DNA of 64,000 bases from Clostridium sp. BSD9I1. Lineage in GTDB: Bacteria; Bacillota; Clostridia; Clostridiales; Clostridiaceae. Positions 9,326 to 17,594 of the stretch are shown here, piece after piece; the first letter of the stretch is position 1; the number at the start of each line of letters is the position of its first letter. The stretch lies in assembly GCF_900185645.1 (NCBI RefSeq), contig NZ_FYAM01000027.1, forward strand, positions 186,001 through 250,000, in the 5' to 3' direction. The notes below the pieces were generated by a model that saw nothing but the letters and a program-made list of their open reading frames with translations, did no database searches and was not told the origin of the DNA. The translations under genes were made by a program, and so were the position numbers.

Positions 9326-9802
9326 ATGGAAATGCTTATAAGAAAATTAACAAAAGAGGACAATAAGAATATTGAAAAAATCATCAAGGAATGCCTAATT
9401 GAATTTGGGGCAAATAGAGAAGGCTTTGCTTGGGCGGATCCAGAACTAGGATATCTTTCTGAGGCTTATAAAGACGCAAATTCAGAATACTGGGTTGTAG
9501 AAAAGAATGGGGAAATCATAGGGGGATGTGGAATAGCACCTATGAAGGATCTTAATGGAGTATGCGAACTTCAAAAAATGTACTTTATAAAAGAAGCGAG
9601 AGGTACAGGCGCAGCAGGGAAAATTATAAAAGTTGCGTTAGATTTTGCAAGGGAAAGATATAATAAATGTTATCTTGAAACATTAAATAGCATGGAAGCA
9701 GCTAATAAGTTTTATCAAAAGAATGGATTTTATAAACTTGATAGACCTATCATAGAAACAGAACACTTTGGTTGTGATGCATGGTACTTAATGGATTTAT
9801 GA
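9326..9802 (+). CDS. GNAT family N-acetyltransferase
   Basis: A 158-residue acetyl-CoA-dependent acetyltransferase. The acetyl-CoA loop is visible as ARGTGAAGKII near residues 95-105, preceded by the beta-strand LQKMYFIKE, and followed by YLETLNSMEAANKFYQKNGF, the typical C-terminal signature. The N-terminus (IRKLTKEDNKNIEKIIKECL) begins the fold. The substrate is unknown; the N-terminal form and CELQKMYF recall small-molecule acetyltransferases. ATG 9326 is preceded by GAGGGGGG. It stands alone between a repeat element and the DUF554 gene. Confidence 0.88.
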   Translation: MEMLIRKLTKEDNKNIEKIIKECLIEFGANREGFAWADPELGYLSEAYKDANSEYWVVEKNGEIIGGCGIAPMKDLNGVCELQKMYFIKEARGTGAAGKIIKVALDFARERYNKCYLETLNSMEAANKFYQKNGFYKLDRPIIETEHFGCDAWYLMDL

Positions 9803-9878
9803 TTAACTGTTTGCTAAAAGGAATGGTGACCGACAAGTCTTTTAATAGTGATTAAAGATTAAAAAAGGGGGCTATAAA

Positions 9879-10562
9879 ATGTTTGGGGTTATAGTAAATT
9901 CTTTGGCAGTAGCTGCTGGGGGATTAGTAGGAATGCTTATAGGTAAGGGGATTCCAGAGAAAATAAAGGAGACAGTATTTACTGGGTTAGCCCTTTGCGT
10001 GATGCTTATAGGAATTTCAGGAGCAATAAAGGGACAAGATACTATACTGATTATCATGAGTATAGTTATAGGAGCTATTGTTGGAGAAATTATAGATATT
10101 GATTTAAGACTTAGGAAATTAGGAGATAACATACAAAGTAAGTTTCAAGGAAAGCATGGTAAGTTTTCCGAAGGGTTTGTAGTATCTACTCTTCTTATGT
10201 GTATAGGAGCTATGGCTATAGTAGGACCTTTAGAAAGTGGACTTACAGGAAATAATAGTACTTTATTTGCTAAGTCTGTTATAGATGGATGTTCTGCAAT
10301 AATATTATCTTCTACATATGGCATAGGTGTGGTATTTACAGGAGTATCATTATTTATATACCAAGGGTTAATAGCATTATCTGCTGCTTTTATAAAAGGA
10401 ATATTAGTACAATCTGTAATAACAAATATTACGGCAGTAGGAAGTTTACTTATATTAGGACTAGGATTTAATATGTTAAATCTTACAAAGATTAAGGTAG
10501 CAAATTTACTTCCCGCAGTACTTGTACCATTTGTATATCAGCTTATTTTAGGATGGCTTTAG
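9879..10562 (+). CDS. DUF554 family membrane protein
   Basis: A 227-residue polytopic membrane protein of the DUF554 (YdfK/YqgA-like) family, recognised from MFGVIVNSLAVAAGGLVGMLIG at the start, GAIVGEIIDIDLRL and the later ALLVPFVYQLILGW-like end. About six hydrophobic segments are visible. The family is described as possible transporters but has no firm function. The start follows GGGGGC with normal spacing. An inverted repeat follows the gene. Confidence 0.88.
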   Translation: MFGVIVNSLAVAAGGLVGMLIGKGIPEKIKETVFTGLALCVMLIGISGAIKGQDTILIIMSIVIGAIVGEIIDIDLRLRKLGDNIQSKFQGKHGKFSEGFVVSTLLMCIGAMAIVGPLESGLTGNNSTLFAKSVIDGCSAIILSSTYGIGVVFTGVSLFIYQGLIALSAAFIKGILVQSVITNITAVGSLLILGLGFNMLNLTKIKVANLLPAVLVPFVYQLILGWL

Positions 10563-10592
10563 ATATATTTATTCTTATATAGTTTGCAATAC

Positions 10593-10639
10593 AACCCCTG
10601 TAGATAATTTGCATTTAAGTGTAAATATCTACAGGGGTT
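10593..10639. terminator. Hairpin after the DUF554 gene
   Basis: Fourteen-base arms AACCCCTGTAGATA and TATCTACAGGGGTT pair perfectly. It is not followed by a clear T-run, so it could be a terminator of another kind or an RNA-stabilising stem. Confidence 0.6.
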
Positions 10640-10797
10640 AATATAATGTAAAATCATATGTGGAGTTTTCTTAATTTGGGTTATAATATAAAAGAAATAT
10701 CTTATAATTATTTAGAAAGAAATTAAGTGGGCTAATTTGTTGGTTTTGGTTAAGATAAATTAATTTTTAAATAAAATATTATTTTAAGGTGGTAAAT

Positions 10798-12249
10798 ATG
10801 AAAAGAGTTATACCAGTAGAAAAAAACAAAGATTACATAGTAGAAATAAAGGGTATGGGATATGAAGGTGAAGGAGTAGGAAAAATAGATGACTTTACTA
10901 TATTTATTCCTGGAGCAATTAAGGGAGAAAAGGTAAATGCCAAGATAGTAAAGGTAAATAAAAATTTTGCCTTTGGAAAGCTTTTAGATGTGGTAGAAGA
11001 GTCTAGTTTCAGAACTGAGCCTATATGCAGCATATATAAAAGATGCGGAGGGTGCCAGCTTCAACATTTATCCTATGAAGGTCAGCTGGATTTTAAAGGA
11101 CAAAGAGTTAAAGATGCAATAGAAAGAATAGGTAAGATAAATCCTGAGGTACTTCCTGTTATAGGTATGGAAAACCCTTATAATTACAGAAATAAGGTTC
11201 AACTTCCTGTAGGAGAGACAAATGGAGAAATAAACATAGGATTTTATGCACTACGTTCTCATGACATAATTAACATGGAAAAGTGTTACATACAAGATGA
11301 AATAAGCGAAAAAATAATGGGACTAGTAAAGCAGTGGATGATAGAATGTAATATAAAGGCCTATGATGAAGCCACTCACACAGGAGTTTTAAGACATCTT
11401 ATGATAAGAAAAGGTTTTAAAACTTCAGAGGTAATGGTAGTACTTGTTACAAGAACTAATGAACTTCCACATAAAGATGAAATCATAAATCTTTTAACTA
11501 GTAATGTAAAAGAAGTGGTAAGCGTTATTCAAAATATAAATTCAGAAAAGACAAATGTTATACTAGGACTAAAATCAAATACCCTTTGGGGGAAAGATGT
11601 TATACAAGATTACATAGGGAAGTTTAAGTTTAACATATCACCATTATCCTTCTTTCAAGTAAACCCTGTGCAAACGGAAGTGCTTTATAATAAAGCGTTG
11701 GAATATGCAAATTTAACTGGAGATGAAATAGTTTTTGATGCCTACTGTGGAACTGGAACCATATCACTTTTCTTAGCGCAAAAGGCAAAAAAGGTATATG
11801 GAGTAGAGATAATTCCTGAAGCCATAGAAAACGCTTGGGAAAATGCTAAGTTAAATAGTGTGGACAATGTGGATTTCTTAGTAGGAAAGTCTGAACAAGT
11901 TATACCGGATCTAATAAATAAAGGTATAAAAGCAGATGTAGTAGTAGTAGATCCTCCAAGAAAGGGCTGCGAGAGAGTTCTTTTAGAAGCTATAGCTAAA
12001 ATTAATCCTAAAAGAATTGTATATGTATCCTGTGATGCAGGAACCTTAGCTAGAGATTTAGCTATTTTAGATGAACTAAATTATAAGACTGAAAAGATAC
12101 AGCCAGTGGATATGTTCCCGCATACGGCTCATGTGGAGACGGTAGTTTTATTATCCCACAAAAATGCAGACGAATATATCAATGTTAAGATGGACTATGA
12201 GGACAGCAGAGATGGAGTGCCAGAACGACAAACATACTCTAATATTTAA
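10798..12249 (+). CDS. rlmD: 23S rRNA (uracil-C5)-methyltransferase RlmD-type, C-terminally shortened
   Basis: SAM-dependent methylation of a uracil in 23S rRNA. The N-terminus is a TRAM RNA-binding domain ([15 protein letters not shown]...), followed by Fe-S cysteines ([10 protein letters not shown]), a Rossmann SAM site ([17 protein letters not shown]), [10 protein letters not shown] and the catalytic-cysteine segment [16 protein letters not shown] 10798 is chosen over GTG 10789 because AAGGTGG lies just upstream. The protein ends at TAA 12247-12249 after QTYSNI. Translation past this stop continues in the same frame for 62 codons of a known C-terminal extension, so the protein has probably lost this part by a nonsense change. 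The catalytic domain is complete. RlmCD-like specificity is also possible. Confidence 0.9.
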   Translation: MKRVIPVEKNKDYIVEIKGMGYEGEGVGKIDDFTIFIPGAIKGEKVNAKIVKVNKNFAFGKLLDVVEESSFRTEPICSIYKRCGGCQLQHLSYEGQLDFKGQRVKDAIERIGKINPEVLPVIGMENPYNYRNKVQLPVGETNGEINIGFYALRSHDIINMEKCYIQDEISEKIMGLVKQWMIECNIKAYDEATHTGVLRHLMIRKGFKTSEVMVVLVTRTNELPHKDEIINLLTSNVKEVVSVIQNINSEKTNVILGLKSNTLWGKDVIQDYIGKFKFNISPLSFFQVNPVQTEVLYNKALEYANLTGDEIVFDAYCGTGTISLFLAQKAKKVYGVEIIPEAIENAWENAKLNSVDNVDFLVGKSEQVIPDLINKGIKADVVVVDPPRKGCERVLLEAIAKINPKRIVYVSCDAGTLARDLAILDELNYKTEKIQPVDMFPHTAHVETVVLLSHKNADEYINVKMDYEDSRDGVPERQTYSNI

Positions 12250-12438
12250 GAATATATAGAAAACAAGCACGGCTATAAAGTACACACGGCACATATTGCG
12301 GAGGTCAAACGCTCATTAGGCCTGCCGATGTACGAAGCACCAAACAAGGTTGAAGAACTGAAACATCCATATAAACCAGCACCAGCTCATAAGGTGGAAG
12401 CAATTAAGGATGCACTGAAACACTTTCAGGTTATATGA
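12250..12438 (+). pseudogene. Orphaned C-terminal extension of the rlmD-type gene
   Basis: In frame with rlmD after its TAA, the sequence reads EYIENKHGYKVHTAHIAEVK, then LGLPMYEAPNKVEELKHP, ending IKDALKHFQVI and TGA at 12436-12438. I recognise this as the C-terminal extension found on many Firmicute RumA/RlmD-like methyltransferases. No start codon or ribosome binding site supports separate translation. Its base composition is richer in GC than the body of rlmD, which suggests recent exchange or a fused origin. A single base change (AAA or AAG to TAA) would explain the break. Confidence 0.75.
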
Positions 12439-12528
12439 CGTAGAGCAAGACACTTAATGATAAGCGATTGTGTACGCAGCCGCTTATTTTCATTGTTAGT
12501 CTGTCATACATAGTGCCTGTACACAGTA

Positions 12529-12570
12529 AAATAGCTGTAATCCCTGAACTTACTAGGGTTACAGCTATTT
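12529..12570 (+). terminator. Strong hairpin
   Basis: AAATAGCTGTAA pairs with TTACAGCTATTT and CCCT with AGGG inside. It lies in non-coding debris after the rlmD tail and may be a former terminator. No convincing gene is seen between 12439 and 12781. Confidence 0.6.
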
Positions 12571-12696
12571 ATATTATAGGTTTTATTGGTAGTGAGGTCT
12601 TTATACGTTTGTCTAGGCATAGTCTTATTCATATTTCCTGTATAAAAGGACTGAGGCAGGTGGCATAGAACTAAATATCTTGTTCAAGTAAAGACT

Positions 12697-12733
12697 AAAG
12701 GATACTGTTGAGCAAACAGTATCCTTTGTTACT
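12697..12733 (+). terminator. Intrinsic terminator-like hairpin
   Basis: AAAGGATACTGTT pairs with AACAGTATCCTTT around a short loop, followed by GTTACTT. Confidence 0.65.
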
Positions 12734-12781
12734 TCTTGGGTATAATAATCCTATCTTAAACATAGAAAGGAGTTGATGCTT

Positions 12782-12981
12782 ATGCAAACTACAGCAGATA
12801 GAGTACCTAATCGCTTGATAAAAGAGCTAAGTCCGTATCTCTTACAACACGCTTACAATCCAGTCGACTGGTGGCCGTGGTGTGAAGAAGCCTTTGCGAA
12901 AGCAAAAGCATAAGATAAACCAATATTCTTGTCGATTAGGTACTCCTGACGTGGGGGCAGTAAGCTGTTTGTCATTGGTGT
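12782..12981 (+). pseudogene. Relic of a DUF255 thioredoxin-domain protein (YyaL type)
   Basis: After a good AAAGGAG site, ATG 12782 opens a frame reading [20 protein letters not shown] and [17 protein letters not shown]. This is the N-terminus of the DUF255 family (thioredoxin-like, then a six-hairpin glycosidase-like domain, normally 600-700 residues). A TAA stops it at codon 44. Translation continues as DKPIFLSIRYS and then a TGA at 12947-12949. The family's CHWC active site appears in another frame at 12970-12981 (TGTCATTGGTGT), about 20 bases displaced. So there is at least one nonsense change and one small indel, and everything after it is gone. Confidence 0.8.
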
Positions 12982-13033
12982 CAATCAAGTTACTGCACCC
13001 AAAAAAGTAAGGTCTGGATTTATGTCTTATACC

Positions 13034-13609
13034 TTAAACAAAAATCAAATCTACAAATGAATTAATTAAGCCAGTTGGATCATCTAATCCTTTTTCAGGC
13101 TCTAGGTGTCCAGCAGAATTAAGTTCAAAAAGGCCAACAATAAATGCAGATGCCATTGCTGTTAATTGTTTCGGTGATTTACTAATAGTGTATTTTTCTT
13201 CATGAGCTTTTTCTAAACATTTATAGATGATCCCAAATACTTCAAAGGCTGAAATATGTAGGTTAGGGTATTGATCTTTGTCCCATTGTTTGTAGAACAT
13301 TAATTGATAATGTTTTTGATTCTTTATCCAAAAATCATAAAAAGTATATAAAACTTCATAAACAAGTTTTCTAGGATCCTTTATTTCTCCAGTTAATTTG
13401 CAAAGGCGACTTTTTAGTGTTTCAAAATTTTCGGTGACAATAGCTGCAAGTAAATCGTCTTTATTTTTAAAATATACATAAACTGCACTTCTAGATAAAT
13501 TCGTTTCTTTTCCAAGGTCACGCATACTAACAGAATCAACACCACTTTTATCAATCATTTGTCTTGTTACATCAATAAGCTTTTGTTTTGTATCATTACT
13601 TGTTTTCAT
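13034..13609 (-). CDS. TetR family transcriptional regulator
   Basis: A 191-residue repressor-type protein. The N-terminal helix-turn-helix is clear (SMRDLGKETNLSRSAVYVYFKNKDDLLAAI, residues about 24-53), with a TetR C-terminal ligand domain containing FYDFWIKNQKHYQLMFY. It is divergent from the SDR gene, 139 bases apart, and two TTGAC/GTCAA palindromes lie between them. It therefore probably represses the SDR gene and itself and responds to the SDR substrate or a related compound. The start follows GAGGG with seven-base spacing. The ligand is unknown. Confidence 0.9.
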   Translation of the reverse strand: MKTSNDTKQKLIDVTRQMIDKSGVDSVSMRDLGKETNLSRSAVYVYFKNKDDLLAAIVTENFETLKSRLCKLTGEIKDPRKLVYEVLYTFYDFWIKNQKHYQLMFYKQWDKDQYPNLHISAFEVFGIIYKCLEKAHEEKYTISKSPKQLTAMASAFIVGLFELNSAGHLEPEKGLDDPTGLINSFVDLIFV

Positions 13610-13657
13610 ATTACCCTCTTCTTTAAATATATTTATAATTAATTTTACAACACTATA

Positions 13658-13708
13658 TTGACACTGTCAATGTCGGATGCTATAATAAGTTTGACTTGAC
13701 GGTGTCAA
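13658..13708 (+). promoter_or_regulatory. SDR promoter with TetR operators
   Basis: TTGACA (13658-13663), 17 bases, TATAAT (13681-13686): a perfect sigma-A promoter for the SDR gene. The -35 is embedded in the palindrome TTGACACTGTCAA (13658-13670), and a near copy TTGACGGTGTCAA lies at 13696-13708 just past the -10. Binding by the divergent TetR would block polymerase. Confidence 0.8.
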
Positions 13709-13748
13709 TAACAAAATATACTAAACTTATTATACAAGGAGTGTAATT

Positions 13749-14723
13749 ATGTTAACAGAAATGAATTTAACTAAAAAAACCATTATTATAACTGGCGGCA
13801 ACTCAGGATTAGGGTATGCAACTGCTAAACACATTGCTGAAGCTGATAAAAATACTTATGTTGTACTAGCTTGCCGAAATGCAGCTAAAGCAAGGGAAGC
13901 AGTAAGTTCCTTAATTAAAGCAACAAAAAATAACAACATAACTTCTTTGGAACTTGACCTTGCATCCTTAGAATCTATAAGAAATTTTGCAAACAAATTT
14001 TCGAATTCGGATTATCCGCCATTATATGCTATTGTTTGTAATGCAGGATTAGTTATGATTGATAAAACTCATTATACCAAAGATGGCTTTGAATTTACCT
14101 TTGGGGTTAATCACCTTGGGCATTTCCTACTCTCCAATCTGTTACTAGAAAAAATCATCGATTCAGGTAGAATAGTCTTTGTAAGCAGCGGAACTCATGA
14201 TCCGTTACAAAAGACACCAGCGCCCGAGCCCATATATGAGAATGGCAAATTACTTGCCTATCCTAAGGAAATAGGTCAAAAAGAAAAAATGTTTACCGTT
14301 GGTACACGTCGATACTCTACTTCAAAATTATGCAATATTTACTGCACTTACGAGTTAGCCGAAAGAATTAGAGAGCAAACTAATAAAAATATTACAGTAA
14401 ATGCCTTTGATCCTGGAGAGATGCCAGCCACAAATTTTGTGACCGGTGCTCCTCCTGTTTTGAAATTTTTTAAAACATATATTCTTCCTATTACTATTTT
14501 ATTTCGCCCAAATGTAAATACTGCAAACAAGTCAGGTAAAGCCTTAGCATCGCTGGTAACTAATCCTGAACTTAAAGAAACTACAGGTAAATATTTTCAA
14601 GGCACAAGGGAAATAAAATCTTCAGAGCTTTCCTATAACAAAGAAAATAGGAAAGATTTATGGAGGGCAAGTGTTGAATTGACAAAATTAAGTGAGGCTG
14701 AAACAATATTAAACTTAGACTAA
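13749..14723 (+). CDS. SDR family NAD(P)-dependent oxidoreductase
   Basis: A 324-residue short-chain dehydrogenase/reductase. TGGNSGLG near residues 14-21 is the nucleotide-binding turn, CNAG the structural motif, VFVSSGTHD supplies the catalytic Ser, and YSTSK supplies Tyr and Lys. The long form and the overall pattern (ACRNAAKAREA, FGVNHLGHFLLSNLLL) resemble the protochlorophyllide reductase/retinol dehydrogenase-like SDRs, although this organism is not expected to be photosynthetic. The substrate is unknown. The start follows AAGGAG. Control by the divergent TetR is inferred from the operators. Confidence 0.88.
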   Translation: MLTEMNLTKKTIIITGGNSGLGYATAKHIAEADKNTYVVLACRNAAKAREAVSSLIKATKNNNITSLELDLASLESIRNFANKFSNSDYPPLYAIVCNAGLVMIDKTHYTKDGFEFTFGVNHLGHFLLSNLLLEKIIDSGRIVFVSSGTHDPLQKTPAPEPIYENGKLLAYPKEIGQKEKMFTVGTRRYSTSKLCNIYCTYELAERIREQTNKNITVNAFDPGEMPATNFVTGAPPVLKFFKTYILPITILFRPNVNTANKSGKALASLVTNPELKETTGKYFQGTREIKSSELSYNKENRKDLWRASVELTKLSEAETILNLD

Positions 14724-14763
14724 GAATAATTTAAAAGATAGTGAAAAGCGCATAATTTAATGA

Positions 14764-15162
14764 TTATTTGTATGATGAAGATGTGAAGAGATGATATGTA
14801 TTAGCTTGTGTAACTTTTTTATAAAATGTGCAAATTATTAGCCCAGTTTTTTGCATGAAAATATATATTAATGGTAATCCATGTATCCTCTTTAACCAAG
14901 GGGTACATCTTACTACTGCTTGTATTGCTGTATCATCATGAATATAACAATGTTCTATATTAGAGTAAGTTTTAAATTGATGAAAACAAGTATTTCCGAT
15001 ATACCATCTATAGTGAATTATCTTCCATATAGTTTTAGTAGAAAGATTTTTATCAGTGGTTCCAACATATATTTCTCTAAATTTAAACCGGTCCTCTTTT
15101 TTTACAGTAGATTCAGTGACTTCAACAAGTTTATAAACACGATTAGAGCAATTACTTGACAT
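14764..15162 (-). pseudogene. C-terminal fragment of a DDE transposase
   Basis: The 132-residue frame contains IWKIIHYRWYIGNTCFHQFK and NIEHCYIHD, matching the C-terminal end of IS4-like transposases, where the motif is usually RWxIEN.GF. The catalytic Glu position reads Gly here (WYIGN), and the N-terminal DDE part is missing. It is thus an inactive remnant. It lies beside an HTH/zinc-finger gene of mobile-element type. No terminal inverted repeats or target duplications were found by eye. The exact IS family is not certain. Confidence 0.65.
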
Positions 15163-15189
15163 ACTTTAATCTGAAAGGAGCCAAGTAAT

Positions 15190-15675
15190 ATGCTATGTAC
15201 AAAGCAAAAAGAAAGCATTGAAATTCTAAGAAGAATTGGGTGGGGCTATAAGAAAATCGCAGCTCAAATAAATTCCAACCGAGATGAAGTGCGGTACTAC
15301 TGTAAGACTCATGGTCTAATGGGAAAGATAAATGTACCTGAGGAAAATGAGATGTTTAATACTACCCATTGCCGCACCTGTAAGAAGGCAATATCACAAA
15401 ATACAACTGGTAGAAAGAGACTTTATTGCTCTGAAGAATGCCGCAGGAAATGGAATAATTATATTCAGCTAACATACTATGAACATACTTGTGAGTATTG
15501 TGGGAAGAATTATAAGTCACGAAGTAAGGAACAGAAGTATTGCTCAAATGAGTGTTATATTAGAAATCGTTTCTGGAGAAAGGAAGATTCAATCATAATA
15601 GTGAATAAACTACTTTCAAATAAAATGGTTAATCCTCCGCAATGGATATTGGATTTATTACAGGGGGTTAAATAA
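15190..15675 (+). CDS. HTH and zinc-finger protein, mobile-element type
   Basis: A 161-residue protein. The first 45 residues look like a helix-turn-helix (LRRIGWGYKKIAAQINSNRD). Two similar cysteine clusters follow: CRTCKKAISQ...YCSEECRRKW and CEYCGKNYKS...YCSNECYIRN, each a CxxC...CxxxC zinc knuckle. I recognise this layout from small proteins next to recombinases or transposases in Firmicute mobile elements, but the function is not known. A strong AAAGGAG precedes ATG 15190. It is followed by GC-rich hairpins and preceded by a transposase fragment, which fits a decayed mobile element. Confidence 0.6.
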   Translation: MLCTKQKESIEILRRIGWGYKKIAAQINSNRDEVRYYCKTHGLMGKINVPEENEMFNTTHCRTCKKAISQNTTGRKRLYCSEECRRKWNNYIQLTYYEHTCEYCGKNYKSRSKEQKYCSNECYIRNRFWRKEDSIIIVNKLLSNKMVNPPQWILDLLQGVK

Positions 15676-15683
15676 CTCTTAAA

Positions 15684-15781
15684 GGGGATAGTACATTGTA
15701 TCCCCCTTGCACAAGGGGGTATAAAATTGTGGGAAACGGCATAAAAACTGGCGTTAGTCCCCTTTGCGTTAGGGGGCTAAC
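15684..15781 (+). repeat. Cluster of GC-rich hairpins, two mutually exclusive
   Basis: GGGGATA/TATCCCC (15684-15705) overlaps CCCCCTT/AAGGGGG (15702-15719), so only one can form at a time. GTTAGTCCCCT/AGGGGGCTAAC (15753-15781) follows. The G/C runs stand out against the AT-rich surroundings. It could be an end structure of the mobile remnant or a terminator of the zinc-finger gene. Confidence 0.5.
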
Positions 15782-15852
15782 TTTTGCGCATAAATAAACA
15801 AATTTGATTGTAATATTTTTAAAAGAGTTAAACACAATATTAAATAAACTAC

Positions 15853-15883
15853 TTGCTCGTGACGTCGCGTAACGTAATATAAT
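15853..15883 (+). promoter_or_regulatory. MerR-type promoter with 19-bp spacer
   Basis: TTGCTC (15853-15858) and TATAAT (15878-15883) are 19 bases apart, the over-long spacing typical of MerR-activated promoters. The spacer has a TGACGT...ACGTAA half-palindrome. It lies 21 bases before merR, so the operon is probably autoregulated. Confidence 0.75.
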
Positions 15884-15904
15884 AAATCCATAGGAGGCGG
15901 GAGT

Positions 15905-16696
15905 ATGGAAAACAGAAAAAATAAATTACTTACAGTAGGTGAACTTGCTAGAAAGTGTGGTGTAACAGTCCGTACTTTGCAATATTATGATGAAAAGGGA
16001 CTCTTGGTCCCAAGTGAGCACAGCGAGGGAGGGAGACGAATGTACAGCGGACGAGATACTTTACGCCTGCAACAGATTGTTTTTTTAAAATCCATGGGAT
16101 TTTCATTAGAGGAAATACGAGACAGAATGCTTCCTGTTGAATCGGCTGCAGAATTGGAGCAGATATTTATAAAGCAGAAAGAAATACTTCTCGAGCAGAT
16201 ATATCATATTCAAGAAACAGTAAATTATATGGATAAAATTATTGATGAAGTTAAACAGGGTAATGAAATTGATATTGATAGACTACTGATCATTGTAAGG
16301 GCGGTTCAGAAGGGGAATCCTTATTCATTTATGTTTCGCTACATTAGCAAAAATCAGATGGAATATTTCTTTAATTGTATTGAAAGTGAAGAAGATGCAG
16401 CTAAACTCAATAAAAGCTTACAAGCACTTTCAGCAGAGTTTATTGAATTATGCAGTCAGAATGAAAAGCCAGAAGGTCTAAAGGGACAGGAGCTTGCGGG
16501 TAGGTGGTGGAATTTGATGATGTCACTGACTAAGGGAGATACTTCTTTTATTCAAGATTTGGCCAAAACAGTTAAAAATCAGATAAATTGGATGCCTGAT
16601 GTCAAGGAGTTAAATGAAGCCACCATGCTATTTTTAAGAAGAGCAATTATTGCTTATTTAAAAAATAATAATATTAAACTATCTCAAGAAGATTAG
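15905..16696 (+). CDS. MerR family transcriptional regulator
   Basis: A 263-residue regulator. Residues about 8-75 form the MerR winged helix (LTVGELARKCGVTVRTLQYY, LVPSEHSEGGRRMY, FLKSMGFSLEEI), followed by a long dimerisation helix and a C-terminal domain with no cysteine metal site, so a multidrug or TipA-like organic ligand is more likely than a metal. The start follows AGGAGGCGGG. It heads an operon with a hydrolase and a membrane protein, 21 and 22 bases apart, and its own promoter has the 19-base MerR spacing. Confidence 0.9.
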   Translation: MENRKNKLLTVGELARKCGVTVRTLQYYDEKGLLVPSEHSEGGRRMYSGRDTLRLQQIVFLKSMGFSLEEIRDRMLPVESAAELEQIFIKQKEILLEQIYHIQETVNYMDKIIDEVKQGNEIDIDRLLIIVRAVQKGNPYSFMFRYISKNQMEYFFNCIESEEDAAKLNKSLQALSAEFIELCSQNEKPEGLKGQELAGRWWNLMMSLTKGDTSFIQDLAKTVKNQINWMPDVKELNEATMLFLRRAIIAYLKNNNIKLSQED

Positions 16697-16717
16697 AATA
16701 AAAAGGAGAGAATTGAA

Positions 16718-17572
16718 ATGAGCATTAATAACACAGGCATATTGTCCGTGCCTGGAGCCAGCCTTTACTATGAGGTGCGTGGCTCAGGTCCGGTACTTCT
16801 TATGATCCACGGAGGAAATGGTGATGCCGATGTTTACCATGGCATAGCCGAGCAACTTTCATACAAGTACACAGTTGTAACCTATGACCGCGGAGGTTAT
16901 TCACGCAGCAAACTAACTAATGAGAATGAGGATTACAGTATAAAAGTGCATAGTGAAGATGCTTATCGCCTGTTAACTGAATTGAATGCAGAACTGGCTT
17001 ACGTATTTGGCAGCAGTGCAGGTGCTGTTATTGGGCTGGATCTGGCTATTCGTCATCCAGAGAAAATAAGTATACTGATTGCACACGAACCACCATTAAC
17101 CCATCTTCTGTCTGGCGAAGAGCAAATTAAAGCAAGACAAATACAAGAAAATCTAGAAAATACAGCATGTAGTGAGGGAGCGATTCCTGCTATGAAGCAA
17201 TTTGCATCAGTTCTGGGCATAAAGAGCTCTAACAACTCAGCATATATACCGAGTGCTGAGCATATGAAGCGTATGATAGAAAATATGAAATCTTTTGTTA
17301 TGTATGAGGCTCCAGCCATTAGAAGACATATACTTAATTTAGAAGATCTCAGATTCATAATGAATACTTCGTCTTTGCGAATTGTTACGGGTTACGGCGG
17401 CCTTTCGCAAGGGACATTTCCTAACCTTTGTGCAATTGCGCTGGCTGAACAATTGAGAGTGGAAAATATGGAGTTTCCAGGAAATCATTTAGGTTATGTA
17501 AGTCATAGCAAAGAGTTCGCCGAAAGATTACATGATGCCTTGGAAAATGAAATGCTAAAAATAGAAACATAA
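16718..17572 (+). CDS. Alpha/beta-fold hydrolase
   Basis: A 284-residue hydrolase. The oxyanion strand LLMIHGGNGDADVYH is at residues about 27-41, the nucleophile elbow is VFGSSAGAVIGLDLA (Ser in GSSAG), and the final catalytic His is probably in FPGNHLGYV. Asp is likely in the preceding strand region. The substrate, an ester, lactone or similar, cannot be told. It sits in the merR operon with AAGGAGAG upstream, so it is probably induced by the compound sensed by MerR, perhaps to degrade it. A signal peptide is not seen, so it is cytoplasmic. Confidence 0.88.
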   Translation: MSINNTGILSVPGASLYYEVRGSGPVLLMIHGGNGDADVYHGIAEQLSYKYTVVTYDRGGYSRSKLTNENEDYSIKVHSEDAYRLLTELNAELAYVFGSSAGAVIGLDLAIRHPEKISILIAHEPPLTHLLSGEEQIKARQIQENLENTACSEGAIPAMKQFASVLGIKSSNNSAYIPSAEHMKRMIENMKSFVMYEAPAIRRHILNLEDLRFIMNTSSLRIVTGYGGLSQGTFPNLCAIALAEQLRVENMEFPGNHLGYVSHSKEFAERLHDALENEMLKIET

Positions 17573-17594
17573 CTTTAACAAAGGATGTGATTAA

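Noticed and set aside
12468-12668. 66-codon + strand frame
   Set aside because: It runs across a perfect hairpin, has no ribosome binding site and no protein-like signal.
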